From positions 102,262,151 to 102,326,150 of the forward strand of contig OV884060.1 of the NCBI GenBank assembly GCA_930367215.1: 64,000 nt of DNA. The letters run 5' to 3'. The notes under the pieces are model-generated. The model saw only the letters and a list, made by a program, of their open reading frames with translations, was not told the origin of the DNA and searched no databases. Positions 1-10,065 of the stretch are shown here, one piece after another. The position numbers were made by a program, and so were the translations under genes. Source of the stretch: Pollenia angustigena. Lineage: Eukaryota > Arthropoda > Insecta > Diptera > Polleniidae. Position 1 is the first letter of the stretch; every line of letters starts with the position of its first letter.

Positions 1-405
1 AGTAACATTTTTTGTTTTGTTTTCTTTTGCACAAGCAAAAGCAAAAGAATTCAGATCCCTTTACAAAAACAAAGTAAAATATGCTGTAAATCATTTTAGT
101 TGAAGTGGAACAGAGAAAGAGTAAAATTTTTTGTTTTGCTTTTTTTCAGATCCCGTTATAAAAACAAAGTAACAAAGTAGGTGCATATTAAAATACAAAA
201 TAAAAACAATAATGTAAATCATTTTAGTTGAGTTTTGTCCATTAAGGAAGATAGGTACTTGTGCTTAAAAGTTTTTTTTTATTATAGGTATACTTTTATT
301 TACAATGTTTAGCAAATTTAATTATTTCAATAAAAAAATAGGTATCACATGTGTTATTAAACCACAATAAGTTTAATAAAATATATAAACATACGTTACA
401 TGAAG
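1..405. repeat. AT-rich leader with an imperfect direct duplication
   Basis: No coding signal is seen. Two blocks (about 1-105 and 118-232) share the order 'GTAAMATTTTTTGTTTTG', 'CAGATCCC', 'AAAACAAAGTAA' and 'TGTAAATCATTTTAGTTGA', so this looks like an imperfect tandem duplication of about 120 bp. Its origin is unknown. Confidence 0.5.
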
Positions 406-595
406 CCTATTCAGTCTTCTAATTTCATTTGTAAGGAAATATTCCTTAATGTTTTAGACTGATAGCCCTTCAATATGACCTTTAATGCATTTGTAGAAGG
501 ATGGTTTGAAAGGCCTTTTAAGAGCCATTAATTGAAAGGCCTTTTAACATACCTTTCTTAAAAGCCCTTCAAGATAACCTTTTTGCTAAGGCCTT

Positions 596-1511
596 TTGGC
601 ATGATGGGCTACTCATCAAAATAACACGAATGCTTCCCCAAAACACTCACAAGCTTCTGGAGAGCTATCTAACAGGCAGAACATTCATAGTAAGGTCGCA
701 AGATAAATACTCCCCTCTCAAGAAAATTACTGCTGGTGTTCCCCAAGGCAGCATATTAGGACCGCTTCTATATATAATATACACAGCGGATATGCCAACA
801 AACCTGAGCACGCATACCTCTACATTTGCAGACGACACAGCATTTATTAGCGTTAACCATGACCCAAAAGTCGCATCGCAAAATCTGCAGTCCCACATCA
901 ATGAACTAGAGGCATGGCTAGAAAAATAGAGAATAAAGGTTAACCCGGCTAAATGTGCTCACTTAACTTTCACGCTCAGAAGACAAACGTGCCCAGCAGT
1001 AAAAATAAATAACATCACTGTTCCGGTAGAAAACCATGTAAAGTACTTGGGAATTCATATAGATAGACGCTTGACCTGGTCTCGTCATATCGAAGCGAAA
1101 ATAACGGCTATGAAACTTAAAGCAGCTCAACTACATTGGCTTCTCGGTGGAAACTCAAACTTGTCTTTAGACAACAAAATTCTGCTATACAAGTCCATCA
1201 TAAAACCAATATGGACATATGGCATCCAATTATGGGGTACTGCATGCGCATCTAACATCCAAAAGCTTCAAAGAAGACAGTCTAGAATATAACGACAAAT
1301 TGTCTGCGCCCCATGGTATATACGTAATGATATTATCCACAGAGATCTCAACGTCCCCACTATCCAGGAGGAAATTAAAAAATATTCAATAAGCTACATC
1401 GATAAACTAATGGTCCACCCTAACTACCTCGCTCGGGGTTTGCTTCAGTTCGAAGGTCACCAGAGGCTAAAAAGAGCCGATACTTTGAGCCTAACTAGAA
1501 GACAGTCTTAA
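596..1511 (+). pseudogene. Jockey ORF2 fragment: RT palm/thumb and C-terminus
   Basis: One frame runs from the truncation point to TAA at 1509-1511 and is broken by two in-frame stops, TAG 927-929 and TAA 1290-1292. The first part (630-926) carries RT motif B 'AGVPQGSILGPLLY' and the catalytic motif C 'FADD'. After the first stop come the thumb-region 'VKYLGIHIDRRLTW' (about 1038-1079) and the 'YGIQLWGTA' block (about 1218-1245) typical of Jockey-clade ORF2. The endonuclease and the N-terminal half of RT are missing because of 5' truncation. In its family the protein nicks target DNA and copies the element RNA; this copy cannot. Confidence 0.9.
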
Positions 1512-1643
1512 AATTTGAATACAGCAGTTAGTGGTTACACTGGTAACAACTAATAAACAACAAGTAGAATTAAGATTTGAATACATATTGTTAATTTCGA
1601 TAAGAAAGATTCAATAATAAAAATAAATTTAAAAAAAAAAAAA
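596..1643 (+). mobile_element. 5'-truncated Jockey-clade non-LTR retrotransposon
   Basis: The insert begins inside the reverse transcriptase (RT) coding region at the 'WHDGLL' motif (596) and ends in an A-rich tail (1629-1643). It is flanked by the 8-bp direct repeat AAGGCCTT (588-595 and 1644-1651). Truncated 5' end, poly-A end and TSD together indicate target-primed reverse transcription. It is related to the longer element at 6.4-11.6 kb, sharing 'THKLLESYL', 'AGVPQGSILGPLLY' and 'STFADDTAF'. Confidence 0.9.
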
Positions 1644-1895
1644 AAGGCCTTAGCAAAAAGGTTATCTTGAAGGGTTTTAAAGAAAGGTATGGTATGGCTC
1701 TTAAAAGGCCTTTCAGACCATCCTTCTACAAATGCATTAAAGGTCATATTGAAGGGCTATCAGTCTAAAACATTAAGGAAAATTTCCTTACAAATGAAAT
1801 TAGAAGACTGAATAGGTTTTATGTACATATCAGATCTCCAATATAGAAAATGAACACTTAACTTTTTATATGTATATTTATACCTATTTTACAAA

Positions 1896-2010
1896 CTACC
1901 TTATATTTGTCTGTGTCAAAGATTCCCGATTCTTTTATTCTTTCCGAAACATTTGCTATGTATGATAATAAAAGAATCGGGAATCTTTGACACAGACAAA
2001 TATAAGGTAG
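1896..2010. repeat. 44-bp exact inverted repeat with 27-bp loop
   Basis: 1896-1939 is the exact reverse complement of 1967-2010, with loop 1940-1966. The right arm lies at the start of the readable PLE coding frame, so the left arm is a reversed copy of the element's own 5' edge. This could be an inverted-duplication integration product or a template-switch event during reverse transcription. Confidence 0.9.
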
Positions 2011-2435
2011 CATACAAAGCTTATAACACATTGAACAGTTTATTTAGCAAGACAAAAGATAGAACTAGTAAATGGGATATGTCAAACATTGTTACCAAAA
2101 TTCCTTGCAAGGGAAATGATAATGAAAGATGCAACCAGGTTTACATAGGTACAACGAAGAACAAATTAAGGACTAGAATTGCGGGACATAAATGCGACCA
2201 AAAATATAGGGACATTAATTCTAAAAAGACAGCATTAAGTCATCATTGTTATCAATCTAATCACTATCCAAATTTTTAAGAAGTGTCGGTCTTAAACACA
2301 GAAACTAACAACAAACGCAGATATATATTGGAAAGGTTACACATAATTAATACACCAACGGCACAGAGAATAAATTTTAAAGCAGACACAGAGCATATAG
2401 CGAATAATTATAGGAATTTAGTTATTAAGGGATAG
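1953..2435 (+). pseudogene. PLE GIY-YIG (Uri-type) endonuclease domain remnant
   Basis: The frame reads 'CNQVYIGTTKNKLRTRIAGH' (about residues 60-79 from 1953), with the YIG, Arg and His positions of the GIY-YIG nuclease family, followed by the PLE C-terminal block 'VLNTETNNKRRYILERLHII' and 'NNYRNLVIKG'. A single in-frame TAA (2277-2279) interrupts it, most simply one substitution of a Glu codon. The frame ends at TAG 2433-2435. The RT domain normally upstream is absent. In PLEs this domain nicks the target for integration. The PLE assignment rests on the C-terminal block shared with 51843-52036. Confidence 0.8.
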
Positions 2436-2890
2436 AAGATTAGATATAATAATGTAAATATAGGTATCTATCGCAGCCTTGGATCAAGAGGGTTCAATTT
2501 GTTACTAAATTACATGAAAATTAGGACCTTCTTGTTCTTAGGTCAAGATGTACATATTATTTTGTAAGAATGAAAATAAGTTTAATTATGTATGTAAGAT
2601 AAGATAAAAATAAGTTTAGTTTAAAAAAAATTTTTTTTATTTTATAGGAATTTTCATTAGCCAAAATATTTTTTATTATTGTAAATATGGTTTTCGAATT
2701 AGGTTTATAGATAAGAAATTTTTTCAGTTTATATGAATTGTTATACTTTAGTTAAATTTTTATTTTTTGTTATAATGGTTTTTGAAAAAATTTTTATGAC
2801 AAATAGGTTTTTGAATTTAATTTCTGACAAAAATTTTTTCATAATTTTGTTATCGTTTTTTGTTTTTTGTTATTATTAAATTTTGAAAAT

Positions 2891-2943
2891 TCAATTTCCT
2901 GACGATGCTTACCAAAGGTTAGCGAAATATTTAAATAAATAAA
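2891..2943 (+). ncRNA. Hammerhead ribozyme-like core in PLE 3' region
   Basis: CTGACGA (2899-2905) fits the hammerhead CUGANGA box. It is followed by a 7-bp stem II (GCTTACC / GGTTAGC, one T-T mismatch, AAA loop) and GAAA (2924-2927), then TATTTAAATA, which could give a very short stem III and an AUA cleavage triplet. One nucleotide lies unpaired between CUGANGA and stem II. Stem I is not convincing within a single copy. Hammerhead motifs are known in PLEs, and the second PLE here has the same arrangement. Confidence 0.45.
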
Positions 2944-2945
2944 TA

Positions 2946-3591
2946 TAATTTTTTAACAAATAAAAAGACCTCAAGCTTAAATAATTAAAAATAATTTTAA
3001 ATTAAAAATAAATAATTAGCTTCTTTTATTTTTTCGAATATGTTTAATGAATCAAATTTCTATTTATATACCATTCTTGCAATAGTCCTATTCCTTCAAA
3101 ATTTTACATACTTTTTGCTTAAACCAACCTTTTCAGGAAACATGAAGATACAAGATACTCTGGTAGAGTATAGAATCACTCCTACCCAGCGGGAAAAAGA
3201 AGGAGTACGTATGCTTTTTAGAAGGCCTCTATGCTCCTTCTTTTGGATATACACACTAGGGCTATAACTTTTTCACACCTTTTGCGATTATCAAAAACGG
3301 CATAGTATTGTCGTGTAGAACATTAAAAGTTATTAATAAAAAATATGATAACTTTTTCGGATTGTTAAGAAAGTTCACGCAGGGATAGGGTTAAAGTTTG
3401 AAAACAACCATTCTTATCTCACGGTTAGATAAGAACAGTAAGAATCAAACATTTTTTAAGCAGGCCTTTAAAAAGGCCTAATGTAAAAAGGTCTTCCGAG
3501 TTTTCTTTTAGCGCCGTCCCAAATAGCATATTTTTTATTTATTTCTTATAATCTACTAATTTAATCCTAGACTATACAATGTAACTTAAAT
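2946..3591. other. Unassigned AT-rich sequence with small hairpins
   Basis: No protein family is recognised. A hairpin pairs AAAAGAAGGAG (about 3196) with CTCCTTCTTTT (about 3233). CTTATCTCACGGTTAGATAAG (about 3413-3433) is a short inverted repeat. The stretch 3458-3495 contains AAAAAGGCCT motifs like those at the centre of the 406-1816 palindrome and may be a decayed relative. Confidence 0.4.
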
Positions 3592-3599
3592 ATTGTTAT

Positions 3600-4116
3600 C
3601 AGGGATGTCAGATTTTTTTGAGCTCCATCGCCAAACCGGCTGTCCGAAATCGCCAAACGTCAATTTTATTACAATTTACATTTTTATACAATTTTGTTCA
3701 GTTTTTGTTATTTATTTTTTTTTTTGTTAAATTTAATTTTGCATACAAAAAAGCTAGTATAATATTTCAGTCCAAAATCGCCAAAAACTGAGAAAAAATA
3801 CAAAAAAAGTTAAGTTAAAAAAGAATAATATTAAGTACACAAGTCTATAAGATCCTTCACTTCAACCTCATCAATTTCATTACTGGTGTTTTGACCTGCA
3901 ATCATACTATCATAATTAAATAGTGACTGAATATAAAATTCACTTTAAATGATAACAAAAAATGATAAACTGTTAAAAAAAATCTCTGAAATAACAAAAA
4001 TGGTCAAAATAGCCAAGTAAATCGCCAGTTATATCAGAAATCGCCAAAAAATCCCATCGCCAAACACGTTTCAAAATCAACACGTTTGCGAGAAATCGCT
4101 ATATCTGACAGCCCTG
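3600..4116. mobile_element. Non-autonomous hAT element (517 bp)
   Basis: Termini CAGGGATGTCAGA (3600) and TCTGACAGCCCTG (to 4116) are inverted repeats with one mismatch. The flanks carry the exact 8-bp direct repeat ATTGTTAT (3592-3599 and 4117-4124). A CAGGG-type end with an 8-bp TSD is the hAT signature. The interior has several copies of 'AATCGCCAAA' in both subterminal regions, possible transposase-binding repeats, and no coding sequence. Confidence 0.92.
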
Positions 4117-4124
4117 ATTGTTAT

Positions 4125-4435
4125 ATACATACATACATAATTTATTTATTCAAATGAGCAATAATACTTTGTTAAAGAACGTTCAAAGATAATGAGAAAT
4201 CAAAAAAAAAAAAACATATTAAATCGTTAAAATCCTTACATACTTCCTAGGATACTTCGGTGCTCTATTGTGATACAGACGTGTATTCTTAACCGCGCAT
4301 TCAATTTGAATTATAACAATTGATTTTTAAAATAAACATTTAACATAAAAGTGAACAATTATCAAAAACTAAAATTAAATAAAGAAAACTAAAAAACAAA
4401 ATACATGTACATACATATGTACGAATTTACATACA
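4125..4435. other. Unassigned AT-rich spacer
   Basis: Nothing recognisable is seen apart from short TACA/CATA microsatellite tracts (4129-4140 and 4403-4440), into which the next element has inserted. Confidence 0.4.
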
Positions 4436-4441
4436 TAAGTA

Positions 4442-6327
4442 TTAGGGTGGCAGCTAAATGTATGGAGCAATTTTTTTGTATTAATATTGATGTCTCCCGG
4501 GCGGAATATTGTGCCACATGGTCTAAAACTGATGTGGAAAAAATTTCAGCCAAATCGGATAACTTTTACCCCTGCCCCTTTGAGGTCAAAGTTCAAATGA
4601 TAAAAAAAAAGTTTCCATACAAGCAAAAAATTTTTTTTTCAATTTTTTTTTTTTTTTTTTTAATATTAGTAAGCTTTATAAGCTTATTAACAACAAAAAA
4701 TTTCATTTCGATCGGACAAGATTTTCAGTTTCAAAAGTGACTCTGAAAAAAAAATTTTAGGCTTGTTAGGGGCTTACACTAAAAAATTTTCAAAAAAAAT
4801 TTTTTTTAGTTTTGATAAGCACACATTAAAGATTTTTTGTTGCTCTTAATACCAGGTTTTTTAAATTTTTTTTAAAAAATTTTTATCGACATCGCATTTT
4901 TGTTCTAAATTGGGGTAAAAAACTGGAAAAATGCAGTTTTTGGCCCTATTTAAGAGCATGATTACTAGGGTGCCAGCTAAATTTCAACTTTGGATTTTCA
5001 ACATCTCCCGGGCGGAATATTGTGCCACATGATCTAAAACTGATGTGGAAAAAATTTCAGCCAAATCGGATAACTTTTACCCCTGCCCCTTTGAGGTCAA
5101 AGTTCAAATGATAAAAAAAAAAATTTCCATACAAACAAACAATTTTTTTTTCGATTTTTTTTTAATATTAATAAGCTTTATAAGCTTATTAACAACAAAA
5201 AATTTCATTTCGATCGGACAAGATTTTCAGTTTCAAAAGTGACTCTGAAAAAAAAATTTTAGGCTTGTTAGGGGCTTACACTAAAAAATTTTCAAAAAAA
5301 ATTTTTTTTAGTTTTGATAAGCACACATTAAAGATTTTTTGTTGCTCTTAATACCAGGTTTTTTAAATTTTTTTTAAAAAATTTTTTTCGACATCGCATT
5401 TTTGTTCTAAATTGGGGTAAAAAACTGGAAAAATGCAGTTTTTGGCCCTATTTAAGAGCATGATTACTAGGGTGCCAGCTAAATTTCAACTTTGGATTTT
5501 CAACATCTCCCGGGCGGAATATTGTGCCACATGATCTAAAACTGATGTGGAAAAAATTTCAGCCAAATCGGATAACTTTTACCCCTGCCCCTTTGAGGTC
5601 AAAGTTCAAATGATAAAAAAAAAGTTTCCATACAAGCAAAAAATTTTTTTTTCAATTTTTTTTTTTTTTTTTTTTAATATTAGTAAGCTTTATAAGCTTA
5701 TTAACAACAAAAAATTTCATTTCGATCGGACAAGATTTTCAGTTTCAAAAGTGACTCTGAAAAAAAAATTTTAGGCTTGTTAGGGGCTTACACTAAAAAA
5801 TTTTCAAAAAAAATTTTTTTTAGTTTTGATAAGCACACATTAAAGATTTTTTGTTGCTCTTAATACCAGGTTTTTTAAATTTTTTTTAAAAAATTTTTTT
5901 CGACATCGCATTTTTGTTCTAAATTGGGGTAAAAAACTGGAAAAATGCAGTTTTTGGCCCTATTTAAGAGCATGATTACTAGGGTGCCAGCTAAATTTCA
6001 ACTTTGGATTTTCAACATCTCCCGGGCGGAATATTGTGCCACATGGTCTAAAACTGATGTGGAAAAAATTTCAGCCAAATCGGATAACTTTTACCCCTGC
6101 CCCTTTGAGGTCAAAGTTCAAATGATAAAAAAAAAAATCGGAAAAAAAATTGTTTGCTTGTATGGAATTTTTTTTTTTTATCATTTGAACTTTGACCTCA
6201 AAGGGGCAGGGGTAAAAGTTATCCGATTTGGCTGAAATTTTTTCCACATCAGTTTTAGACCATGTGGCACAATATTCCGCCCGGGAGATGTTGAAAATCC
6301 AAAGTTGAAATTTAGCTGCCACCCTAA
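4442..6327. mobile_element. TTAGGGTGG-ended element with four tandem ~0.5 kb internal units
   Basis: The ends TTAGGGTGGCAGCTAAAT (4442) and ATTTAGCTGCCACCCTAA (to 6327) are exact inverted repeats flanked by TAAGTA (4436-4441 and 6328-6333). Inside are tandem units starting at about 4441, 4961, 5463 and 5975 (periods about 520, 502 and 512 bp). The internal units start ATTACTAGGGTGCCAGCTAA, a variant of the terminus. The last unit is cut short and followed by its own reverse complement (about 6170-6327). Open frames here are repeat-derived, not genes. The superfamily is unclear; a 6-bp TSD is unusual. Confidence 0.85.
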
Positions 6328-6454
6328 TAAGTATGTATACAAAAACATTTCAGTTTAAAAATTTTAATTTTTTGTTATTGTAAATACCTATAATAAAAAT
6401 AAATAAAAATATTAAAGCACAGAAAAAAAGTGAAAATCAACAACAATTTTTCTC

Positions 6455-7834
6455 ATGAGTAAAATCAATGAAACAACAATAAAAATAAATCAAAGAAATG
6501 CATATATAACAGTAAATGCTAAAGAATGCAATGCTGAAATAATTAAAATAAAAGAAAACAATAACAACTACCTAACGGCTAAACCAATTGTTCGTACGCG
6601 TTCCCTTTCACCATCGGTCTTTACAAAAACAGTGGATAGTGATACGTTAAAAAACATTACATTGTCTTTTGGGACAAGTGTTGCCGAGTCCGCAAGTATT
6701 GCCGCGACGGCAAAAACCAATTTAGTAGGAAATGATACCATGAATTTAAACACAGTCACTATGGAAAAGCCTTTAGTAAAAAGTTGTCAAAAGCCTCAAG
6801 TACAAGTTGGTATGGACAGGTATATTACAGTGCTTAAACGGGGTCGCAGCCCTACCTCTTCAGCTGTTGCTTTGGCCTCGAAAGTACCAACTATTGATAG
6901 AATAAATACACAAAATCGTTTTGCGATTCTGGAGGATGAATCCTCTGAAGCACCAAACGTGATAAAATCGTCAAAGCCTCCCCCGATATATCTTAGGGAG
7001 CAAAACTCAAATGAGCTTATAAAGAGTTTGATCTCGGTGATAGGTGAAAATTCGTTTTACGTAGCAGCAATCAAGCGTGGTAGTATAAACGAGACCAAAA
7101 TACAAGTCAATAATGAGAATGATTTTCGCAAGCTAATTACCAAATTTGAAGCGCTTAAAAAAAGTTTTTATACATACCAACTGAAGAGCAGTAAACGTCT
7201 TCAGGTAGTGATTAAGGAAATCGACTCTTGTGTGGACCCAGAAGAAATTAAAACTTTCTTGCAAGAAAAAGGCTTTAAAGTAAAAAACGTAGTAAGTATT
7301 AAAAATATGGGAAAAAATCCCCAAACACTATTTCGAGTGGAGTTAGAACCAGGCGACGTAAAGCTTAACAAAAACGAAACGCACCCTATTTACGATTTTG
7401 AATATATTCTGTATAGAAGAATAACTATAGAGGAGCCGCACAAAAGAAATGGTCCCGTTCAATGTCTAAACTGCCAAGAATTTGGCCATACTAAGGCATA
7501 CTGCTACTTTTCCCCTGTTTGCGTAGTATGTGGTGAATTGCATGGTACAGTTCTTTGCGATAAGTCTAAAAACGACCCCATTGAAAAAAAATGCAGCAAC
7601 TGTGGTGGTAATCACACTGCCAATTATAGAGGATGCCCTGTATACACTATAGTCAAGCAGCCATCTGGACCAAAAACTAATCCCCCTCAAATGCAGGTAG
7701 CAAATCAAGTAAACACTAATGGCATACAGGTTCCGCAGCCTAGTAATAACAGAACCTCTTACGCTAACGTCCTAAAAACAAACCATATGCGTATGCAAGG
7801 TGCTGCGCCAATTAATGATGAAACTCCAGTTTAA
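6455..7834 (+). CDS. Jockey-clade ORF1 (gag-like nucleic-acid-binding protein)
   Basis: 459 codons from ATG 6455 to TAA 7832-7834; the start is the first in-frame ATG after the AT-rich leader. The N-terminus (1-150) is low-complexity. About residues 245-330 match the PRE_C2HC region that precedes zinc knuckles in insect non-LTR gags ('VDPEEIKTFLQEKGFKVKNV'). Three CCHC knuckles follow: C337-C340-H345-C350, C356-C359-H363-C368 and C380-C383-H387-C394. In this family the protein coats element RNA. The same frame continues past the stop through a Met/Glu/Leu-rich, coiled-coil-like segment ('LEKTMETLVQTVTNF') to a second TAA at 7961-7963, where the ORF2 frame takes over. So 7832 is probably a premature stop in a gag of about 502 residues. 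It is the only long uninterrupted frame in the window. Confidence 0.92.
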   Translation: MSKINETTIKINQRNAYITVNAKECNAEIIKIKENNNNYLTAKPIVRTRSLSPSVFTKTVDSDTLKNITLSFGTSVAESASIAATAKTNLVGNDTMNLNTVTMEKPLVKSCQKPQVQVGMDRYITVLKRGRSPTSSAVALASKVPTIDRINTQNRFAILEDESSEAPNVIKSSKPPPIYLREQNSNELIKSLISVIGENSFYVAAIKRGSINETKIQVNNENDFRKLITKFEALKKSFYTYQLKSSKRLQVVIKEIDSCVDPEEIKTFLQEKGFKVKNVVSIKNMGKNPQTLFRVELEPGDVKLNKNETHPIYDFEYILYRRITIEEPHKRNGPVQCLNCQEFGHTKAYCYFSPVCVVCGELHGTVLCDKSKNDPIEKKCSNCGGNHTANYRGCPVYTIVKQPSGPKTNPPQMQVANQVNTNGIQVPQPSNNRTSYANVLKTNHMRMQGAAPINDETPV

Positions 7835-7953
7835 AATTTAAGTCGTCTAGAAAAAACCATGGAAACATTAGTGCAAACAGTAACTAATTTTACGAACACA
7901 ATGGGTAATATGATGCAGGAAATTCTTAGAATGCAATCGATGTTATTGTTTAA

Positions 7954-8832
7954 AACTGTTTAAAAATTTGTTTTTGGAACGCAAACGGCATCCGCCAACA
8001 TAAAAACGAATAAAAATATTTTCTTAAAAATAAACAAATTGATGTCATGATGGTTTCTGAAACTCATTTGACCTCAAGAAATACGTTTAAAATCAATGGT
8101 TATATAATATATGATACCAAGGACCCTCGAGATAGAGCTTGTGGAGGTTCTGCAATTTTGATAAAAAATCGAGTCAAACACTACCTACAAATCACTAGGA
8201 CAATGTTTCCTTGCCGCTGGCGATTATAACGCTAAACATACCTTCTGGGGGTCACGGCTTATAACACCAAAGTGTCGTGTTCTGTTTAATACAATCTCTA
8301 AAATGGATTTAAATGTGGTCGCGAGCGGACAACCGACATATTGGCCTACTGATCAGCAAAAAATTCCAGATGTCATCGATTTCGGCGTGGTTAAAAACAT
8401 CCCCACAGAAACTATTCATGTTGAAGCTTCCTTAGAATTATCTTTCGACCGCACACCTACAATTGTTACTATAATTAAGCCCAATAGAATTTTATCTCCG
8501 ACTGGTTACTTAGCACCGTTAGTCACACATATAAATTGGTTAAAATATAATAAATATCTCAGTACCCATTGCTCAGAAAATATTCCGCTTAGAACACCGG
8601 AGAACGTAGATCGTTCTATTGTTAATTTTGACAGTTTTCTGAAACTAGCTGTTCAACATTCAAGTATTGCCCCCAAAAGAACAAACAATATTAAAATATA
8701 TTCCACAGATGCCGAGTGTCTCTTGTCTGAAAAAAGGAGAGCTCGAAGAGAGTGGCAAGTGCACAGATCCCCTCAACTTAAGAACTTGCTAAAGGAGTGT
8801 ACAAAAAAGCTAAGAAAGTTACTGCAGACTTA
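7954..8832 (+). pseudogene. Jockey ORF2, endonuclease (APE-type) part
   Basis: The frame opens as 'LKICFWNANGIRQHKNE', the usual start of a Jockey endonuclease (WNANG), hits TAA at about 8011, and continues with 'VSETHLTSRN' (about 8050-8080). At about 8195-8210 it jumps frame and loses a stretch of the domain, resuming as 'FLAAGDYNAKHTFWGSRL' (8207 on, GD(F/Y)NAKH motif) and running to TAA 8830-8832. The 8303-8832 part includes 'IPDVIDFGVVKN' and a degenerate 'SFDRTPTIV', where SDHxPI is normal, then the linker to RT. The intact protein would nick the genomic target; this copy is dead from internal deletion, stop and frameshift. Confidence 0.85.
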
Positions 8833-9197
8833 AAAAAATAGCTGCTCTAGAAAAATATCTTAAGGAACTTGATGCAACTCTACAATCGGACTACTCATTA
8901 TGTCGTGCAGCTAGAAATCTCAAAAGGCCAGTTGTCGCTAAACCACCATTAAGAAACTTGAATGGAAGTTGGGCAAGAAATGATGTTGAAAAAGGAAATA
9001 GTATGTTTGTTAATCATTTAAAAAACGTATTTACCCCAAATATATCTCACGATATTGAGGTCGAGTTACCACCTGTTGCTGCTAGAGCAGCCATTCCCCT
9101 CAGATTTGGGATAAGAGAAATCGAAAAAGCTATTTGTGACTTAAACACTAAGAAGGCACCTGGTTTTGATATGATCAGTAATAAAATACTTTTAGGG

Positions 9198-9379
9198 CTG
9201 CCATCGGCAGCCTATACTATTACATTTTGCGATTATATGCGTTGTATGAATTTAACATATGTTGTTGTTAATGTTGTTAAATTCCCTGCAATGTGTGTGC
9301 ACATGTACGTAATAAAAGAGCATACAAGGGAATAAAAGAGAAAAGAGAAAACGCGGCGCCCTGATTTTGCCGATCGCAG
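9198..9379. mobile_element. 182-bp MITE with CTGCSATCGGCA termini inside Jockey ORF2
   Basis: Ends CTGCCATCGGCA (9198) and TGCCGATCGCAG (to 9379) form a 12-bp TIR with one mismatch. Flanks are TTTTAGGG (9190-9197) and TTTTAGAG (9380-9387), an 8-bp TSD with one substitution; the right copy gives the expected Leu-Glu codons of the RT frame. The 8-bp TSD fits hAT or P superfamilies, but the terminus does not begin CAG, so the family is unassigned. Confidence 0.82.
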
Positions 9380-10065
9380 TTTTAGAGCTACCTCGCATAG
9401 CAAAGAAAATTATTGTTTTTATATTTAATGCTATTTTACGCCTTGAATACCATCCTCAAAAATGAAAGGTTTTCTTAATTACCATGATACCAAAACCATG
9501 TAAAGATCATACAAAAGTTGAGTCATATAGGCCTATTAGCTTATTATCAAATATGTCAAAGCTGTTTGAGAAATTATTAGTTTCAAAATTAACACCGATT
9601 TTAAGTGTAAATAGATGTATTCCAAACAATCAATTCGGATTTAGAAGAAAACACAGCATGATTGAACAGACTCATCGAATAGTAAATGTCATAAGAAAAG
9701 CATTTGAAGAAAAAAATATTGCTCAGCACTCTTCATCGATGTTTCGCAAGCTTTTCATAAAGTCTGGCATGATGGCTTATTACATAAATTGAAGCAAAAT
9801 TTACCAGCAAACACACACAAGCTGTTAGAAAGCTACTTAGTCGGTCGTCAATTTATTATTAAAGAAGGAAATTTCTTAAGTTCACCTCAGCCAATTGGCG
9901 CTGGAGTCCCACAAGGCAGCATCCTGGGCCCTCTATTATACTTGATTTATACTTCGGACATGCCACCAAACAACTACACCCAAACTTCAACATTTGCAGA
10001 CGATACAGCTTTTCTAAGCGTCCACGAAAACCGTTTTGAAGCATCTCGTTACTTACAGCATCATA

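Larger units (their letters stand above)
406..1816. mobile_element. Near-perfect palindromic MITE/foldback element, split by a retrotransposon
   Basis: Left arm 406-587 (CCTATTCAGTCTTCTAATTT inward) is the reverse complement of right arm 1652-1816. The only large difference is an indel of about 17 bp near 525-545. Between the arms lies a complete retrotransposon insertion (596-1643) flanked by AAGGCCTT. Without the insertion and one TSD copy the arms meet at GCTAAGGCCTTAGC, an uninterrupted palindrome, so the host element was a loop-less inverted repeat of about 350 bp. No coding capacity is seen and its own TSD was not identified. Confidence 0.8.
1896..2945 (+). mobile_element. Penelope-like element (PLE) fragment 1
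   Basis: A GIY-YIG endonuclease remnant (1953-2435) is followed by about 500 bp of AT-rich 3' sequence ending in a hammerhead-like core and an AATAAATAAATATA tail. A 44-bp exact inverted duplication at the left end (1896-1939 against 1967-2010) fits the partially inverted, 5'-truncated copies known for PLEs. A second family member lies at 51630-52091 on the other strand. The right boundary is approximate and no TSD was identified. Confidence 0.75.

Noticed and set aside
6071..6322. Minus-strand open frame of 83 codons and its plus-strand counterpart near 4405-6235
   Set aside because: These arise from the tandem units and the terminal inverted copy of the 4442-6327 element; identical peptides recur once per unit, so they are repeat shadows.
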